64,000 nucleotides of DNA from Kocuria massiliensis (GTDB taxonomy: Bacteria > Actinomycetota > Actinomycetes > Actinomycetales > Micrococcaceae), in NCBI RefSeq assembly GCF_900169715.1, contig NZ_LT835161.1, forward strand, positions 762,875-826,874. Reading direction: 5' to 3'. How positions within the stretch are numbered: position 1 is the stretch's first letter; the number at the start of each line of letters is the position of its first letter. Made by a program: the position numbers and the translations under genes. Under the pieces are notes generated by a model that was given only the letters and a program-made list of their open reading frames with translations, did no database searches and was not told the origin of the DNA. Positions 17,379 to 26,251 of this stretch are shown here, piece after piece.

Positions 17379-19090
17379 TGACGTACAAAGGAAAACACAC
17401 AGGCCACGTCGGTGCCCGTGCCCGCGTGGTTCGCACCGCAGCTTGGGTTGGCGTCATCGGATTGTTGGTTGCAGGGTGCGGAAAAATCCCCACGAGCGGT
17501 CCCGTGTATCACTACAACGAGCCGACCGAGTCCGCGACGAAGTCATCCCCGGCATATTCTCCTTCGGGCCCAAGCGAGGGTGCCTCGCCTTCCGACATCC
17601 TGGAGGGCTTTATCAACGCTGGAACGGGCGTGGAAAATGACTACGCCGTCGCGCGGCAATATCTGACCACCGATCTAGCGAGCAGTTGGAAGCCTGAGGA
17701 CCGGACGTTGGTCTATCAAGACAACGTCAATGTCGATTCTGGAAAGAGCTCTGACGAATATACGGCAGGGTTGAGTGTCACGACGTCAATTGACGATCGA
17801 GGCATCGCGACGTCGTTCCGTAAGGCCGACTCGCAAACCGTGACGGCGAAGTTCGAGCAGGTCAATGGCCAATGGCGGATCTCTGCGATTCCCAATGGAA
17901 CCATGCTCTCTAGGTCAGAATTCGAGCAACTCTTTCATTCGTTCACTCTGTATTTCTACGATCCCACCTTTACCTACGCGGTACCGGATATCCGGTGGTT
18001 CGCTAACCGGTCGACCGTCGCGACGTCGATTGTTCGTGTCCTGCTTCGGGGTCCTGCGCCGTATTTGGAGGGGTCCGTTTCAAGCGCCATTCCTGGTGGT
18101 ACCAACTTGGTTCGTCAGTCGGTCCCGATCAGCGATTCTTCCGCTGAAGTCGGTCTAACGGGAACAGGCGTGGCCAATGCGGATCAGCTGACGTTGGAAC
18201 GAATCCACACTCAATTGGAACAGACCCTCAAGTCAGGACATTCGGCAAACTCCGTGCAATTGTCGGTTGACGACAAATCCGTGGAAACCGGAAAGTTGGC
18301 CGATTACGAGGAAGCCGCCATTGACCCGCAGGTACCGAATCCTCAGGTCGGCGTCCTGGATGGAGACTTGGTGACCTATTCCGATGGACAATCTCGCAAG
18401 GTTGCGGGATTGGCACCGGCGACCGTTCATCCATCTCATCCTGCCATGGACACGAAACGCCAAACCTATGCGTACACCGACGACGACGGAAGCCACCTGG
18501 CGATTCGAAGCACCGGTGGCGAGGCGAAGGACGTGGACCTTCCGGAGAATATTTCGAAACCAAGCTTCGACCCCAGGAGCTGGGTCTGGGGTGGCGGCCA
18601 AGACGGTAGCGTATTGGCCCTCAACGCCCAGGGCTCGAACGACGCTCCCGAAACGGTCACTGCGGATTGGCTCAAGGGACAAAATATCCGTTCGCTGCAG
18701 ATTTCACGCGACGGAACTCGTGCGCTCGTCGTCACGAAGGAAGGCAATGGCTCGAGGGTATGGGTCTCTGGCATAAACCGCGATAATGACGGTACGCCCC
18801 GAAGCTTGGGTGAGCCTCTCCAGGTGGGTGCGACCCGAAACGTCACGCAAGCCGCCTGGATCTCGGACAGCCAGGTGGTGGTGGCCAACGAACAGGACGG
18901 CAGCGTCCAGGTGGTTTCTCTCGCGGGGGATACACAGGACGTCAACGGCCTCTCCGATATTCAGAATATTTCTGCGGGCAACGGTAAGGAATCCATCTAC
19001 GCTCAGACCGGCACGGATACCTATCAGCTGACCGGGTCGAGCTGGACCCGAGTCGATACGAAGGTTCGAGACCTCTCCTACGCTGGGTAG
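17378..19090 (+). CDS. lpqB: Lipoprotein LpqB
   Basis: A 570-residue lipoprotein. The signal peptide ends in LLVAGCGK, a good lipobox with Cys near residue 33. A GerMN-like domain follows (about 180-310), then a C-terminal beta-propeller-like LpqB region. LpqB binds the extracellular domain of MtrB and modulates MtrAB signalling in mycobacteria. The ATG at 17378 overlaps the mtrB TGA (in the repaired frame); GTG 17375 is an alternative one codon upstream. GGAAGAGG provides the Shine-Dalgarno. The order mtrA-mtrB-lpqB-comF is conserved in Actinobacteria. Confidence 0.93.
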   Translation: MTYKGKHTGHVGARARVVRTAAWVGVIGLLVAGCGKIPTSGPVYHYNEPTESATKSSPAYSPSGPSEGASPSDILEGFINAGTGVENDYAVARQYLTTDLASSWKPEDRTLVYQDNVNVDSGKSSDEYTAGLSVTTSIDDRGIATSFRKADSQTVTAKFEQVNGQWRISAIPNGTMLSRSEFEQLFHSFTLYFYDPTFTYAVPDIRWFANRSTVATSIVRVLLRGPAPYLEGSVSSAIPGGTNLVRQSVPISDSSAEVGLTGTGVANADQLTLERIHTQLEQTLKSGHSANSVQLSVDDKSVETGKLADYEEAAIDPQVPNPQVGVLDGDLVTYSDGQSRKVAGLAPATVHPSHPAMDTKRQTYAYTDDDGSHLAIRSTGGEAKDVDLPENISKPSFDPRSWVWGGGQDGSVLALNAQGSNDAPETVTADWLKGQNIRSLQISRDGTRALVVTKEGNGSRVWVSGINRDNDGTPRSLGEPLQVGATRNVTQAAWISDSQVVVANEQDGSVQVVSLAGDTQDVNGLSDIQNISAGNGKESIYAQTGTDTYQLTGSSWTRVDTKVRDLSYAG

Positions 19091-19178
19091 AACCGTTATC
19101 CACAATTTTGCGGACCACTCTTCATACGTGTCCTGATTCGTCATGATCAACCCATCGACGACGAAGGGGGCAATCATG

Positions 19179-20090
19179 GTGTGGATCGATGCGCGGCGCG
19201 CGGATCGGTGGGCGAGTTCATGTGTGGGAGCGGCGGCGGACGTCGTCGAGCTGCTTTTTCCTCAACCGTGCGCCGTATGTGGTGGTGGAAATCGAGCCTT
19301 ATGCCCCGTGTGCCGCGCATTCGTGTACCGTCTCACGGCCAGACCGCGAGATGTCGCAACGGCCCTCCCTCAATGGTCCCCTCAGACGCCGTGCATCGCC
19401 GCGGGCCTCTACGGGCACGAAGTCGCACGGGCGATTCTGGCCTTTAAAGGCCAGCAACGGTTGGATCTTGTCCCATTTCTCGCACGCGCTTTAGCCCGCG
19501 CCATCTCTGAGGCGCTGAGATCCCTACAGCCCGAGTTCTCGGGCCGATACGGCGGGAGGGGCACTGACCGAGAAGCGCCTGTGCTTCTGGTGCCGGCGCC
19601 TTCCCGAGCACTGGCGTATCGGCGTCGAGGGTTCGTGCCCGGTGAGATCCTCGCACGCAGGGCCCTGAATGAAATGGACAAGACCACACGCGGGGAATCG
19701 GTGCCAGACGTCCGCGTGGCACCGGTGCTGAAAATACGCGAACCTCTGGTGGCCCGCCTTGGAACCCTTCTCGATCCTTCTTCATCGGGACAAAAGGGCC
19801 TCAACGCTCATCGGCGATCTGAGCGGCTCCGCGACTCCATGCACATTCTCGGCCCCTCATGGCTTCCGAGCCGATGGTTCTGGCCAGAAATGTCGGGGCG
19901 TGATTGCCTCTTGATCGATGATGTGGCGACCACAGGGTCTACGTTGAGGGAGATGCGGCGAGCCATACACGCAGCGGGCGGTCGAGTACTCGGGGCTGCG
20001 GTGGTCGCTAGCGTGAGTGCGCCAACAGAGAAACCGCTCAAAAATCTTGAAGAATTGGGTGAAGGCAGGATGACGAAAGGTTCAGTGTGA
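19179..20090 (+). CDS. ComF family phosphoribosyltransferase-like protein
   Basis: A 303-residue protein. An N-terminal zinc ribbon with Cys32-x2-Cys35-x7-Cys43-x2-Cys46 is followed by a type I phosphoribosyltransferase domain whose PRPP-binding motif is LLIDDVATTGSTLREM near the C-terminus. ComF helps DNA uptake in competent bacteria; its role in Actinobacteria is unclear. The ATG at 19179 is preferred over the one at 19143 because AAGGGGG lies 5 bases upstream. It follows lpqB by 88 bp and precedes hpf, a conserved order. Confidence 0.88.
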   Translation: MWIDARRADRWASSCVGAAADVVELLFPQPCAVCGGGNRALCPVCRAFVYRLTARPRDVATALPQWSPQTPCIAAGLYGHEVARAILAFKGQQRLDLVPFLARALARAISEALRSLQPEFSGRYGGRGTDREAPVLLVPAPSRALAYRRRGFVPGEILARRALNEMDKTTRGESVPDVRVAPVLKIREPLVARLGTLLDPSSSGQKGLNAHRRSERLRDSMHILGPSWLPSRWFWPEMSGRDCLLIDDVATTGSTLREMRRAIHAAGGRVLGAAVVASVSAPTEKPLKNLEELGEGRMTKGSV

Positions 20091-20202
20091 ATTAACGTTG
20101 AGTCAAGGAGACGGTCAGATCCTCTCCCCGTGAGGCTCGAAGGCCCTTCGGTGGGTCGCAAGCCAGCGAGACCTCACCCTCGCCAAGCCACGGGAGGCCA
20201 TC

Positions 20203-20898
20203 GTGGAACTCAACGTATACGGTCGCAACGTCAAGGTCCCGGATCGTTTTCGGGATTATGCCGAGGAGAAAGTCGAGAAGTTCGAGAAGCTCAACGATCG
20301 AGTGGACGAGATCGACGTCAAGGTCAGCAAGGTGGGCAACGGGCCCCAATCTATGACCGTTGAAATAACCGTCAAGGGAAGAGGGCCGGTTCTCCGAGCC
20401 GAAGCCCAAGGCACGGACAAATTCGCCGTATTCGACGACGCATTCACCAAACTTCTAGAGCGCCTGCGCAGGGCTAGGGACCGCCGCAAAATTCATCGCG
20501 GAAATCATCGCCCCGTCTCGGTCTCCGAAGCCACAGGTTCCATCCCCGTAATCGATGGCGATTCGGGCGGCCAGGTACCTATTGAGCAGATTGTCTTGAA
20601 TCAGGACAACTCGGCGGATTCGGCCTACGACTCCGAGTACCCGCTCACGGACGATGTGCCACCCGTGGAAATCCGTCGGAAAACGTTCCCAACCGAAAAG
20701 ATCACGATCGATCAGGCCGTGGACCGCATGGAGCTCGTCGGCCACGATTTCTACCTCTTTGTGGATTCCGAATTAGACCGTCCTGCGGCGGTGTACCGGC
20801 GCAAAGGGTGGACCTACGGCGTGATCGTCTTGGGTGACGATGTTCCTGCGGAAGGTATCAAGGAAACGCGGGCGTATCACTCGCATTCCGAGGCATAG
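20203..20898 (+). CDS. hpf: Long-form ribosome hibernation promoting factor
   Basis: A 231-residue protein. The N-terminal HPF/RaiA domain (ELNVYGRNVKVPDRFRDYAEEKVEK onward) binds the 30S decoding centre. After a linker, the C-terminal domain (PVEIRRKTFPTEKITIDQAVDRMELVGHDFYLF, RRKGWTYGVIV) mediates dimerisation of ribosomes into 100S particles. The two-domain layout marks the long type found in most Gram-positives. The start is GTG 20203 with GGGAGG upstream. It ends at a 17-bp hairpin before secA. Confidence 0.94.
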   Translation: MELNVYGRNVKVPDRFRDYAEEKVEKFEKLNDRVDEIDVKVSKVGNGPQSMTVEITVKGRGPVLRAEAQGTDKFAVFDDAFTKLLERLRRARDRRKIHRGNHRPVSVSEATGSIPVIDGDSGGQVPIEQIVLNQDNSADSAYDSEYPLTDDVPPVEIRRKTFPTEKITIDQAVDRMELVGHDFYLFVDSELDRPAAVYRRKGWTYGVIVLGDDVPAEGIKETRAYHSHSEA

Positions 20899-20912
20899 GT
20901 TGTGAACAACCC

Positions 20913-20954
20913 GAGACGGGACTCGCTCGATGAGAACCGAGCGAGTCCCGTCTC
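20913..20954 (+). terminator. Very strong hairpin after hpf
   Basis: A 17-bp perfect stem (20913-20929 with 20938-20954; core CGGGACTCGCTCG) and an 8-nt loop. No U-run follows, so it is a U-less (I-shaped) terminator or an mRNA 3'-end stabiliser. Confidence 0.75.
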
Positions 20955-21110
20955 ACGCTGAGAAATCCCTGCATACTGAGGGAAAACTCAGGTCCCATGC
21001 CTAGAGTCACGTAGGATAGGCCAGTGGAGAACGTCTCGACGCTCCCCACATGTGGTCCCGGACTGGACCAATGTACCTGGAATCTCGTCAGCTACTAGGA
21101 GTAATCGCTC

Positions 21111-23849
21111 GTGGCATCCTTCTTGGAAAAGGTTCTTCGAACCGGAGACAAAAGACTGCTCAAGAAATTGAGAGTCTACGCAGATGCCATTAACTCGTTG
21201 GAAGATGATTTCAAGGAGTACACCGACGCGGAGCTGCGGGCTGAAACAGACTCCTTCAAGCAGCGCATCGAAGACGGCGAATCCCTCGATGTTCTCCTTC
21301 CCGAAGCTTTCGCCGTCGTCCGTGAAGCGGCCGGCCGCACCCTGGGGCAAAGGCACTACGACGTGCAGCTCATGGGTGGAGCGGCTTTGCACTTAGGCAA
21401 TATCGCCGAGATGAAGACCGGTGAAGGCAAGACCCTGGTGGCAACGGCTCCCGCGTATCTCAATGCGCTGACGGGTAAAGGCGTTCACATCGTGACCGTG
21501 AACGACTATCTGGCGGAGTATCAAGCTAATCTCATGGGCCGCGTTTTCCGGTTCCTCGGGCTAGAGACTGGCGTGATCGTCTCACAGCAGACCCCGGAAG
21601 TCCGCCGCAAGCAGTATGAAGCCGATATCACCTACGGCACGAACAACGAGTTCGGTTTCGACTATCTCCGCGACAATATGGCCTGGAGCATCGATGAGCG
21701 CGTGCAGCGCGGCCATAACTTTGCCATCGTCGATGAGGTTGACTCGATCTTGATCGACGAGGCGAGAACGCCACTCATCATTTCGGGCCCCGCGTCCGGG
21801 GAGGCCAACCGCTGGTACGGCGAATTTGCCCGTGTTGCTAAGAGCCTGGTCCGCGACGAAGATTATGAAGTCGACGAAAAGAAGAAGACCGTCGGTGTTC
21901 TGGAAAGCGGCATCGAGAAGGTCGAGGACCACCTCGGAATCGACAATCTCTACGAGTCCGAGAACACCCCGTTGATCGGCTTCCTGAATAACGCGATCAA
22001 GGCGAAGGAACTGTTCACCAACAACAAGGACTACGTCGTCCTCAAGGGCGAGGTCCTGATCGTTGACGAACATACGGGACGTATTCTGCCTGGCCGCCGT
22101 TACAACGAAGGCGTGCACCAGTCGATCGAGGCTAAGGAGCAGGTCGAGGTCAAGGCCGAAAACCAGACTCTTGCGACCGTGACTTTGCAGAACTACTTCC
22201 GTCTTTACGACAAACTGTCCGGTATGACCGGTACTGCTGAGACCGAAGCTGCCGAGTTCGTCAATACGTACGAATTGGGCATCGCCGTGATCGATCCCAA
22301 CAAGCCGCTGGCACGTAAAGACCAGCCCGATCTGGTCTACAAGAACGAGGTGGCTAAATTTGCCGCCGTCGTTCAGGACATCGCGAAACGGCATGCTAAG
22401 GGACAACCGGTCCTGGTGGGCACCACCAGCGTCGAGAAGTCCGAATATCTTTCCAAGCTGTTGTCCAAGGAAGGTATCCCGCACGAGGTTCTGAACGCCA
22501 AGAACCACGCACGTGAGGCCGCCATCGTTGCGCAGGCTGGCCGCAAGGGTGCCGTGACGGTTGCAACCAACATGGCTGGTCGAGGCACCGACATCATGCT
22601 GGGTGGTAACGCCGAATTTAACGCGGTGGACCGCATGCATGAGCTGGGGTTGGACCCGAACGAGAAGCCGGAAGAGTACGAGGCCAAGTGGCCCGAGGTG
22701 CTCGCCGAGTGCGAGGCCAATACCAAGAAGGAGCACGACGAGGTCAAGGAACTGGGCGGTTTGTACGTCCTAGGCACCGAGCGCCACGAATCGCGCCGTA
22801 TTGATAATCAGTTGCGTGGCCGTTCCGGTCGTCAGGGCGACCCGGGAGAGTCGCGTTTCTACCTGTCCTTGGCTGACGACCTGATGCGCCTCTTCAACGG
22901 TGCTGCAGCTGCTCGCCTCATGGCGGGAGCTCCCGACGACACCGCCTTGGAGCACCGCATCGTTTCTCGCGTGATCGCTTCCGCCCAGAATCAGGTGGAA
23001 TCGAGAAACGCGGAACAACGCAAGAACATCCTGAAGTACGACGACGTCTTGAATCGTCAGCGTGAGGCCATCTATTCGGATCGCGCGAAAATTCTGGAGG
23101 GCGACGATATCGCCGATCAAATCCAGAAGTTCATCACCGAAGTCCTGACGTCGGCGATCGAAGACAAGACCAACCAGGGACACGCCGAAGACTGGGATCT
23201 GGATCGTCTCTGGGAATCCCTCGCCACGATTTATCCGATCAGTATCACGATCGACGAACTCGAAGACTCGGCAGGTGGTCGTTCAAAGATCACGCAGAAG
23301 ATGCTGATCGACGAGGTCCTCTCTGATGCCAAGGTCTTGTACGAGAGCCGTGAGGAAGAAGTTGGCTCCGAGGCGATGCGGAACATTGAGCGTCGCGTTA
23401 TTTTGTCGGTCATCGGTCGTCACTGGCCCGAACACCTGTACGAGATGGATTACCTCAAGGAAGGCATCGGCCTTCGTGCGATGGCGCAGCGAGATCCGTT
23501 GGTTGAATACCAGCGTGAGGGTTTCGCGATGTTCCAGGCGATGATGGACGCGATTCGGGAAGAAACCGTCTCGTACTTGTTCAATTTGGACCTGACGAAA
23601 CAGCGGACCCAGATGTCCTCCCAAGCGTTGACGATCCCTCAGCAGCCGAAATTCCTCCGCTTCACCGCTCCAAATGAAGATGGCGGCGAAGAATCGCATG
23701 TCGAGTCCACCGCTCGGGCGGATTCTGCTGCCGAGAAGACGGACACGACGTCAGAATCCTCGTCCGTTCAGGAAGAGTCCGCCTCAGCCAAGGCAAAAAC
23801 TTCGGCTCCGAAGAAGAGCACCAAAAAGGGACGCAAGAAGCGGAAGTAG
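21111..23849 (+). CDS. secA: Preprotein translocase ATPase SecA
   Basis: A 912-residue translocation motor. Visible landmarks are Walker A ([12 protein letters not shown]), Walker B with DEAD-like [19 protein letters not shown], the preprotein cross-linking region, [13 protein letters not shown] and the helical scaffold ([22 protein letters not shown]). The C-terminal tail is Ser/Glu then Lys-rich ([12 protein letters not shown]) and lacks the CxCxSG zinc motif of SecB-binding SecA, normal for Actinobacteria. Start GTG 21111 has TAGGAG about 9 bases upstream. TAGGAT near 21013 could be the -10. This is SecA1 by size and context. Confidence 0.97.
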   Translation: MASFLEKVLRTGDKRLLKKLRVYADAINSLEDDFKEYTDAELRAETDSFKQRIEDGESLDVLLPEAFAVVREAAGRTLGQRHYDVQLMGGAALHLGNIAEMKTGEGKTLVATAPAYLNALTGKGVHIVTVNDYLAEYQANLMGRVFRFLGLETGVIVSQQTPEVRRKQYEADITYGTNNEFGFDYLRDNMAWSIDERVQRGHNFAIVDEVDSILIDEARTPLIISGPASGEANRWYGEFARVAKSLVRDEDYEVDEKKKTVGVLESGIEKVEDHLGIDNLYESENTPLIGFLNNAIKAKELFTNNKDYVVLKGEVLIVDEHTGRILPGRRYNEGVHQSIEAKEQVEVKAENQTLATVTLQNYFRLYDKLSGMTGTAETEAAEFVNTYELGIAVIDPNKPLARKDQPDLVYKNEVAKFAAVVQDIAKRHAKGQPVLVGTTSVEKSEYLSKLLSKEGIPHEVLNAKNHAREAAIVAQAGRKGAVTVATNMAGRGTDIMLGGNAEFNAVDRMHELGLDPNEKPEEYEAKWPEVLAECEANTKKEHDEVKELGGLYVLGTERHESRRIDNQLRGRSGRQGDPGESRFYLSLADDLMRLFNGAAAARLMAGAPDDTALEHRIVSRVIASAQNQVESRNAEQRKNILKYDDVLNRQREAIYSDRAKILEGDDIADQIQKFITEVLTSAIEDKTNQGHAEDWDLDRLWESLATIYPISITIDELEDSAGGRSKITQKMLIDEVLSDAKVLYESREEEVGSEAMRNIERRVILSVIGRHWPEHLYEMDYLKEGIGLRAMAQRDPLVEYQREGFAMFQAMMDAIREETVSYLFNLDLTKQRTQMSSQALTIPQQPKFLRFTAPNEDGGEESHVESTARADSAAEKTDTTSESSSVQEESASAKAKTSAPKKSTKKGRKKRK

Positions 23850-23887
23850 TTGCACCTGACGCAAGGGGTTTGAACCTCGTCTAGGCC

Positions 23888-23926
23888 AAGGGGCCAGCAC
23901 GTATCATTCGATCGTGCTGGCCCCTT
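23888..23926 (+). terminator. Rho-independent terminator of secA
   Basis: AAGGGGCCAGCACG (23888-23901) pairs perfectly with CGTGCTGGCCCCTT (23913-23926), followed by CTTTGG. It lies between the convergent secA and Rv3235-like genes. Confidence 0.85.
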
Positions 23927-23964
23927 CTTTGGTCAGACTGGCCTGTTAGAAGAAGCTCGATGAG

Positions 23965-24471
23965 CTAGCCTATTTCGGCGTCCATGATCTGCCACTGGCC
24001 TTTGGTCTTGTGGATCCGGAGGGCCAACGCGCGGCTTCGGTCGCCGTTATCCACGACGACGCCAGCCTCGTACTCTCCTCGGCCCACGGGAATGGCCCGG
24101 ACTCTCCGCGGCCTAAATCCCTTCGGGTCGAATCGGCCCGACTCTTCGACGGGTCTCGGAGGGGTTTTCTTTTTGGCGGATTCGATGAAGGCTCGGAGTT
24201 CGACCTTGGCCATCACGTCTCGATGCACCCACCTCGCGAGCTGATGAGAGGATCGGGCCCCGGTAATTACTTCCATAATCGCGACGCTCATGGCACCAGC
24301 AATCGAATGTACCCGGCGCAATTCCTCCCCGGAGTCGACGTGGTGATGACGCCATTTGTACATGGACGGTGGTCCCTCGGGGTGCGCTCGAAGCGTTGCG
24401 GGCAGACCTGCTGGAGTCAACACGGTGCCGTGAAGCATGGTGCGCGGGCAACGTCGTCTACGTTGAGGCAT
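23965..24471 (-). CDS. Rv3235 family protein
   Basis: A 168-residue basic protein with the arrangement of the Rv3235 family: an N-terminal variable part, a helix (IAGAMSVAIMEVITGARSSHQLARWV) and a C-terminal beta-rich region (RRVRAIPVGRGEYEAGVVVDNGDRSRALALRIHK...GQWQIMDAEIG). Function is unknown. The ATG at 24471 has a strong AGGAGG, which overlaps the stop codon of the upstream LysM gene, so the two are translationally coupled. As in mycobacteria, the family sits close to secA1. Confidence 0.8.
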   Translation of the reverse strand: MPQRRRRCPRTMLHGTVLTPAGLPATLRAHPEGPPSMYKWRHHHVDSGEELRRVHSIAGAMSVAIMEVITGARSSHQLARWVHRDVMAKVELRAFIESAKKKTPPRPVEESGRFDPKGFRPRRVRAIPVGRGEYEAGVVVDNGDRSRALALRIHKTKGQWQIMDAEIG

Positions 24472-24480
24472 GATTTCCTC

Positions 24481-25392
24481 CTAATGGAATCGTTGTATTG
24501 AGGATGACGAGGACGACGTCGTTGGAGCCTCGGCAGAATGACCATGGTGACCGGAGTCTGCCGGAATGTGAAGACGCGTCCCCGCGTAGATGAGGTCTGG
24601 GTGGTCGTGGAGTATTGGTTGGTTGAGCGCGATGATGCGGTCTGTCAGGTCGCGAACTTTTGAGGGCGAAGCGGCTGCGCCAAGGAGATCTTTGGATATG
24701 GACCACACGGACTCTCCGCGTTCAACGGTGACGACATTCTGTGGTCTCGCCCTTGCTGGGTGACGTGGGGTGGCAGGTTCTGCCCCACCGGTAGCTTGTA
24801 CGGCCGTGGGTTGTGCCGATGGCGCAGGTTGTTGGGCGTTCCCATGTACCTGAAGCGTGAACAAAGGCGTGCGAGGCGTCGTCGGCTCGGCCTGTGCCGA
24901 TGGTGCTTTGAAGAGCGGTGACGGGGAAGGCACAGTGGACTGACGTGACGGCTGGGCTTTCTCGACATTCGTCGGTGTCGCTTCGGGTTGCCAGGTCACC
25001 GCATGTGCGGGTGGGGGAGCCACCGTGAGGGGGACGCCCAGGAGCGCTCCGATACAGCGAAGGAGAAAGCGCGGAACAAATTTCGGGTCGTGATTCAGAG
25101 AGTGGCTAGCGGCTCCAGCCGTCAAACGTCGAGTCACCACGACACAGCCGATGCACCACCAAGCTGAGAAGAGGACCGCGCTTGCCGCCATTCCGAGGAC
25201 CACTCCGATCAAGGCGGGAGCGGTGCTCCATGCATGAGCGGGGTGGTGATTGACGATCACGATGCATACAGTCGCGATGATCAAGCAGCCTAGTCCGGGC
25301 ATCGAGATGACCAGCACCGCGAACCACCTGGGGTACGGGATGCAGGAGAAGCACGTGGGTGCGTTACGACGTGTTTGACCTTCGATGGCCAT
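24481..25392 (-). CDS. LysM-domain membrane protein
   Basis: A 303-residue protein. Membrane segments lie at about 23-47 and 58-84, and a third hydrophobic stretch at 108-125 ends in HA. A Pro/Ala/Thr/Ser-rich linker follows (about 130-240), then one LysM motif near the C-terminus (VERGESVWSISKDLLG ... NQPILHDHPDLIYAGTRLHIP). LysM binds N-acetylglucosamine in peptidoglycan, so the C-terminus should be outside and hold the protein to the wall. The ATG at 25392 starts the conserved part. It is the middle gene of an HTH-LysM-Rv3235 operon of unknown function. Confidence 0.8.
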   Translation of the reverse strand: MAIEGQTRRNAPTCFSCIPYPRWFAVLVISMPGLGCLIIATVCIVIVNHHPAHAWSTAPALIGVVLGMAASAVLFSAWWCIGCVVVTRRLTAGAASHSLNHDPKFVPRFLLRCIGALLGVPLTVAPPPAHAVTWQPEATPTNVEKAQPSRQSTVPSPSPLFKAPSAQAEPTTPRTPLFTLQVHGNAQQPAPSAQPTAVQATGGAEPATPRHPARARPQNVVTVERGESVWSISKDLLGAAASPSKVRDLTDRIIALNQPILHDHPDLIYAGTRLHIPADSGHHGHSAEAPTTSSSSSSIQRFH

Positions 25393-25556
25393 GAGCCGAT
25401 CCTTTGATGCCGTTTGATCACTTTTGATAACCCATATGATGACAGCGGATCGCGCTCTGGTAAAGATCTGAAGAAAAAATTTAATGGTGCAATGGTGGCG
25501 ACGAATCTGGTACATCCGGTGGGACAAGGGCAAACGTCGTCACGACCGTTTGTTCC

Positions 25557-25838
25557 TCAATCTTGGGCTGTGGATAACCCAGAGATGCTCGTGTGGTCGA
25601 TGGTCTGCTTGGGAGCCTCGAGCGGAATGCTCCCATGCGCACGGACCATCTTCCGAGTGGCTCGATACCGTTCGGCGATGTACTCCTCGAGGACCGATCG
25701 TTCCACGCGCCACTGGCCCCGGCCGCCTATCTGGATGGCAGGAAGCTCTCCGGAGCGAACCATGGATCTAGCCTGAGCCAACGAGACGTTCAGGATGTCA
25801 GCGACATCGGAGAGGGTGAGAAAACGGATCGCATTCAC
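25557..25838 (-). CDS. Excisionase/MerR-type helix-turn-helix protein
   Basis: A 93-residue protein with one small winged helix of the HTH_17/BldC type: FLTLSDVADILNVSLAQARSMVRSGELPAIQIGGRGQWRVERSVLEEYI. The C-terminal 35 residues are not part of the domain. The start is GTG 25838 with GGAGA upstream in GGAGACCCTGAC. It heads the LysM-Rv3235 operon after a 164-bp gap and may control it. Targets are unknown. Confidence 0.8.
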   Translation of the reverse strand: MNAIRFLTLSDVADILNVSLAQARSMVRSGELPAIQIGGRGQWRVERSVLEEYIAERYRATRKMVRAHGSIPLEAPKQTIDHTSISGLSTAQD

Positions 25839-26251
25839 GTCAGGGTCTCCTTCTGGTGCTGGAACTATCAGGCCAGGATCCTTCTTTCGTGTATAGCTCG
25901 GGTTTGTCCACAGGCACAATCTGAACGGGGCGCAACCGGGGTTAAGATGTCGGAAATTCTCCAGAATGTTCGTTGGAAGGTAGACGAATGCTCATGACAT
26001 CGCCTCAACTGTCACGTGAGTCGCTCGTTCATTTCGGCGTAGGAGCTTCTCGTTTCGTCGTTAGCCGTTCTGCTTCCCGTGAGAAGGGCGTGGATCGAGT
26101 CCTCCGATCGTGTGCCGATTCGGTAAGACGCGAGGAGGCAGACGCCGCGGGCCTCCCTCAGCGGCGCTCACGGAAGTCTAGCCGGGGAGGTTGTTGGTGG
26201 AACGGGGACCTAAAATGGATTCGAAACTATGCCCCGACCTCCGAGGACGAC
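25839..26251 (+). other. Intergenic region with long pdtaS leader or N-terminal extension
   Basis: This holds the divergent control region of the HTH gene and pdtaS. A TAAGAT (about 25941) could be the pdtaS -10, giving a 300-nt leader. The pdtaS frame stays open through it. An in-frame ATG at 25988 with GGAAGG six bases upstream would add 88 Arg/Ser-rich residues with no recognisable domain. TTGTCCACA at 25904-25912 matches a DnaA box. Nothing else is seen. Confidence 0.4.

Noticed and set aside
21582-22736. 384-codon open frame antisense to secA
   Set aside because: Shadow of secA codons; no start signal or recognisable domain.
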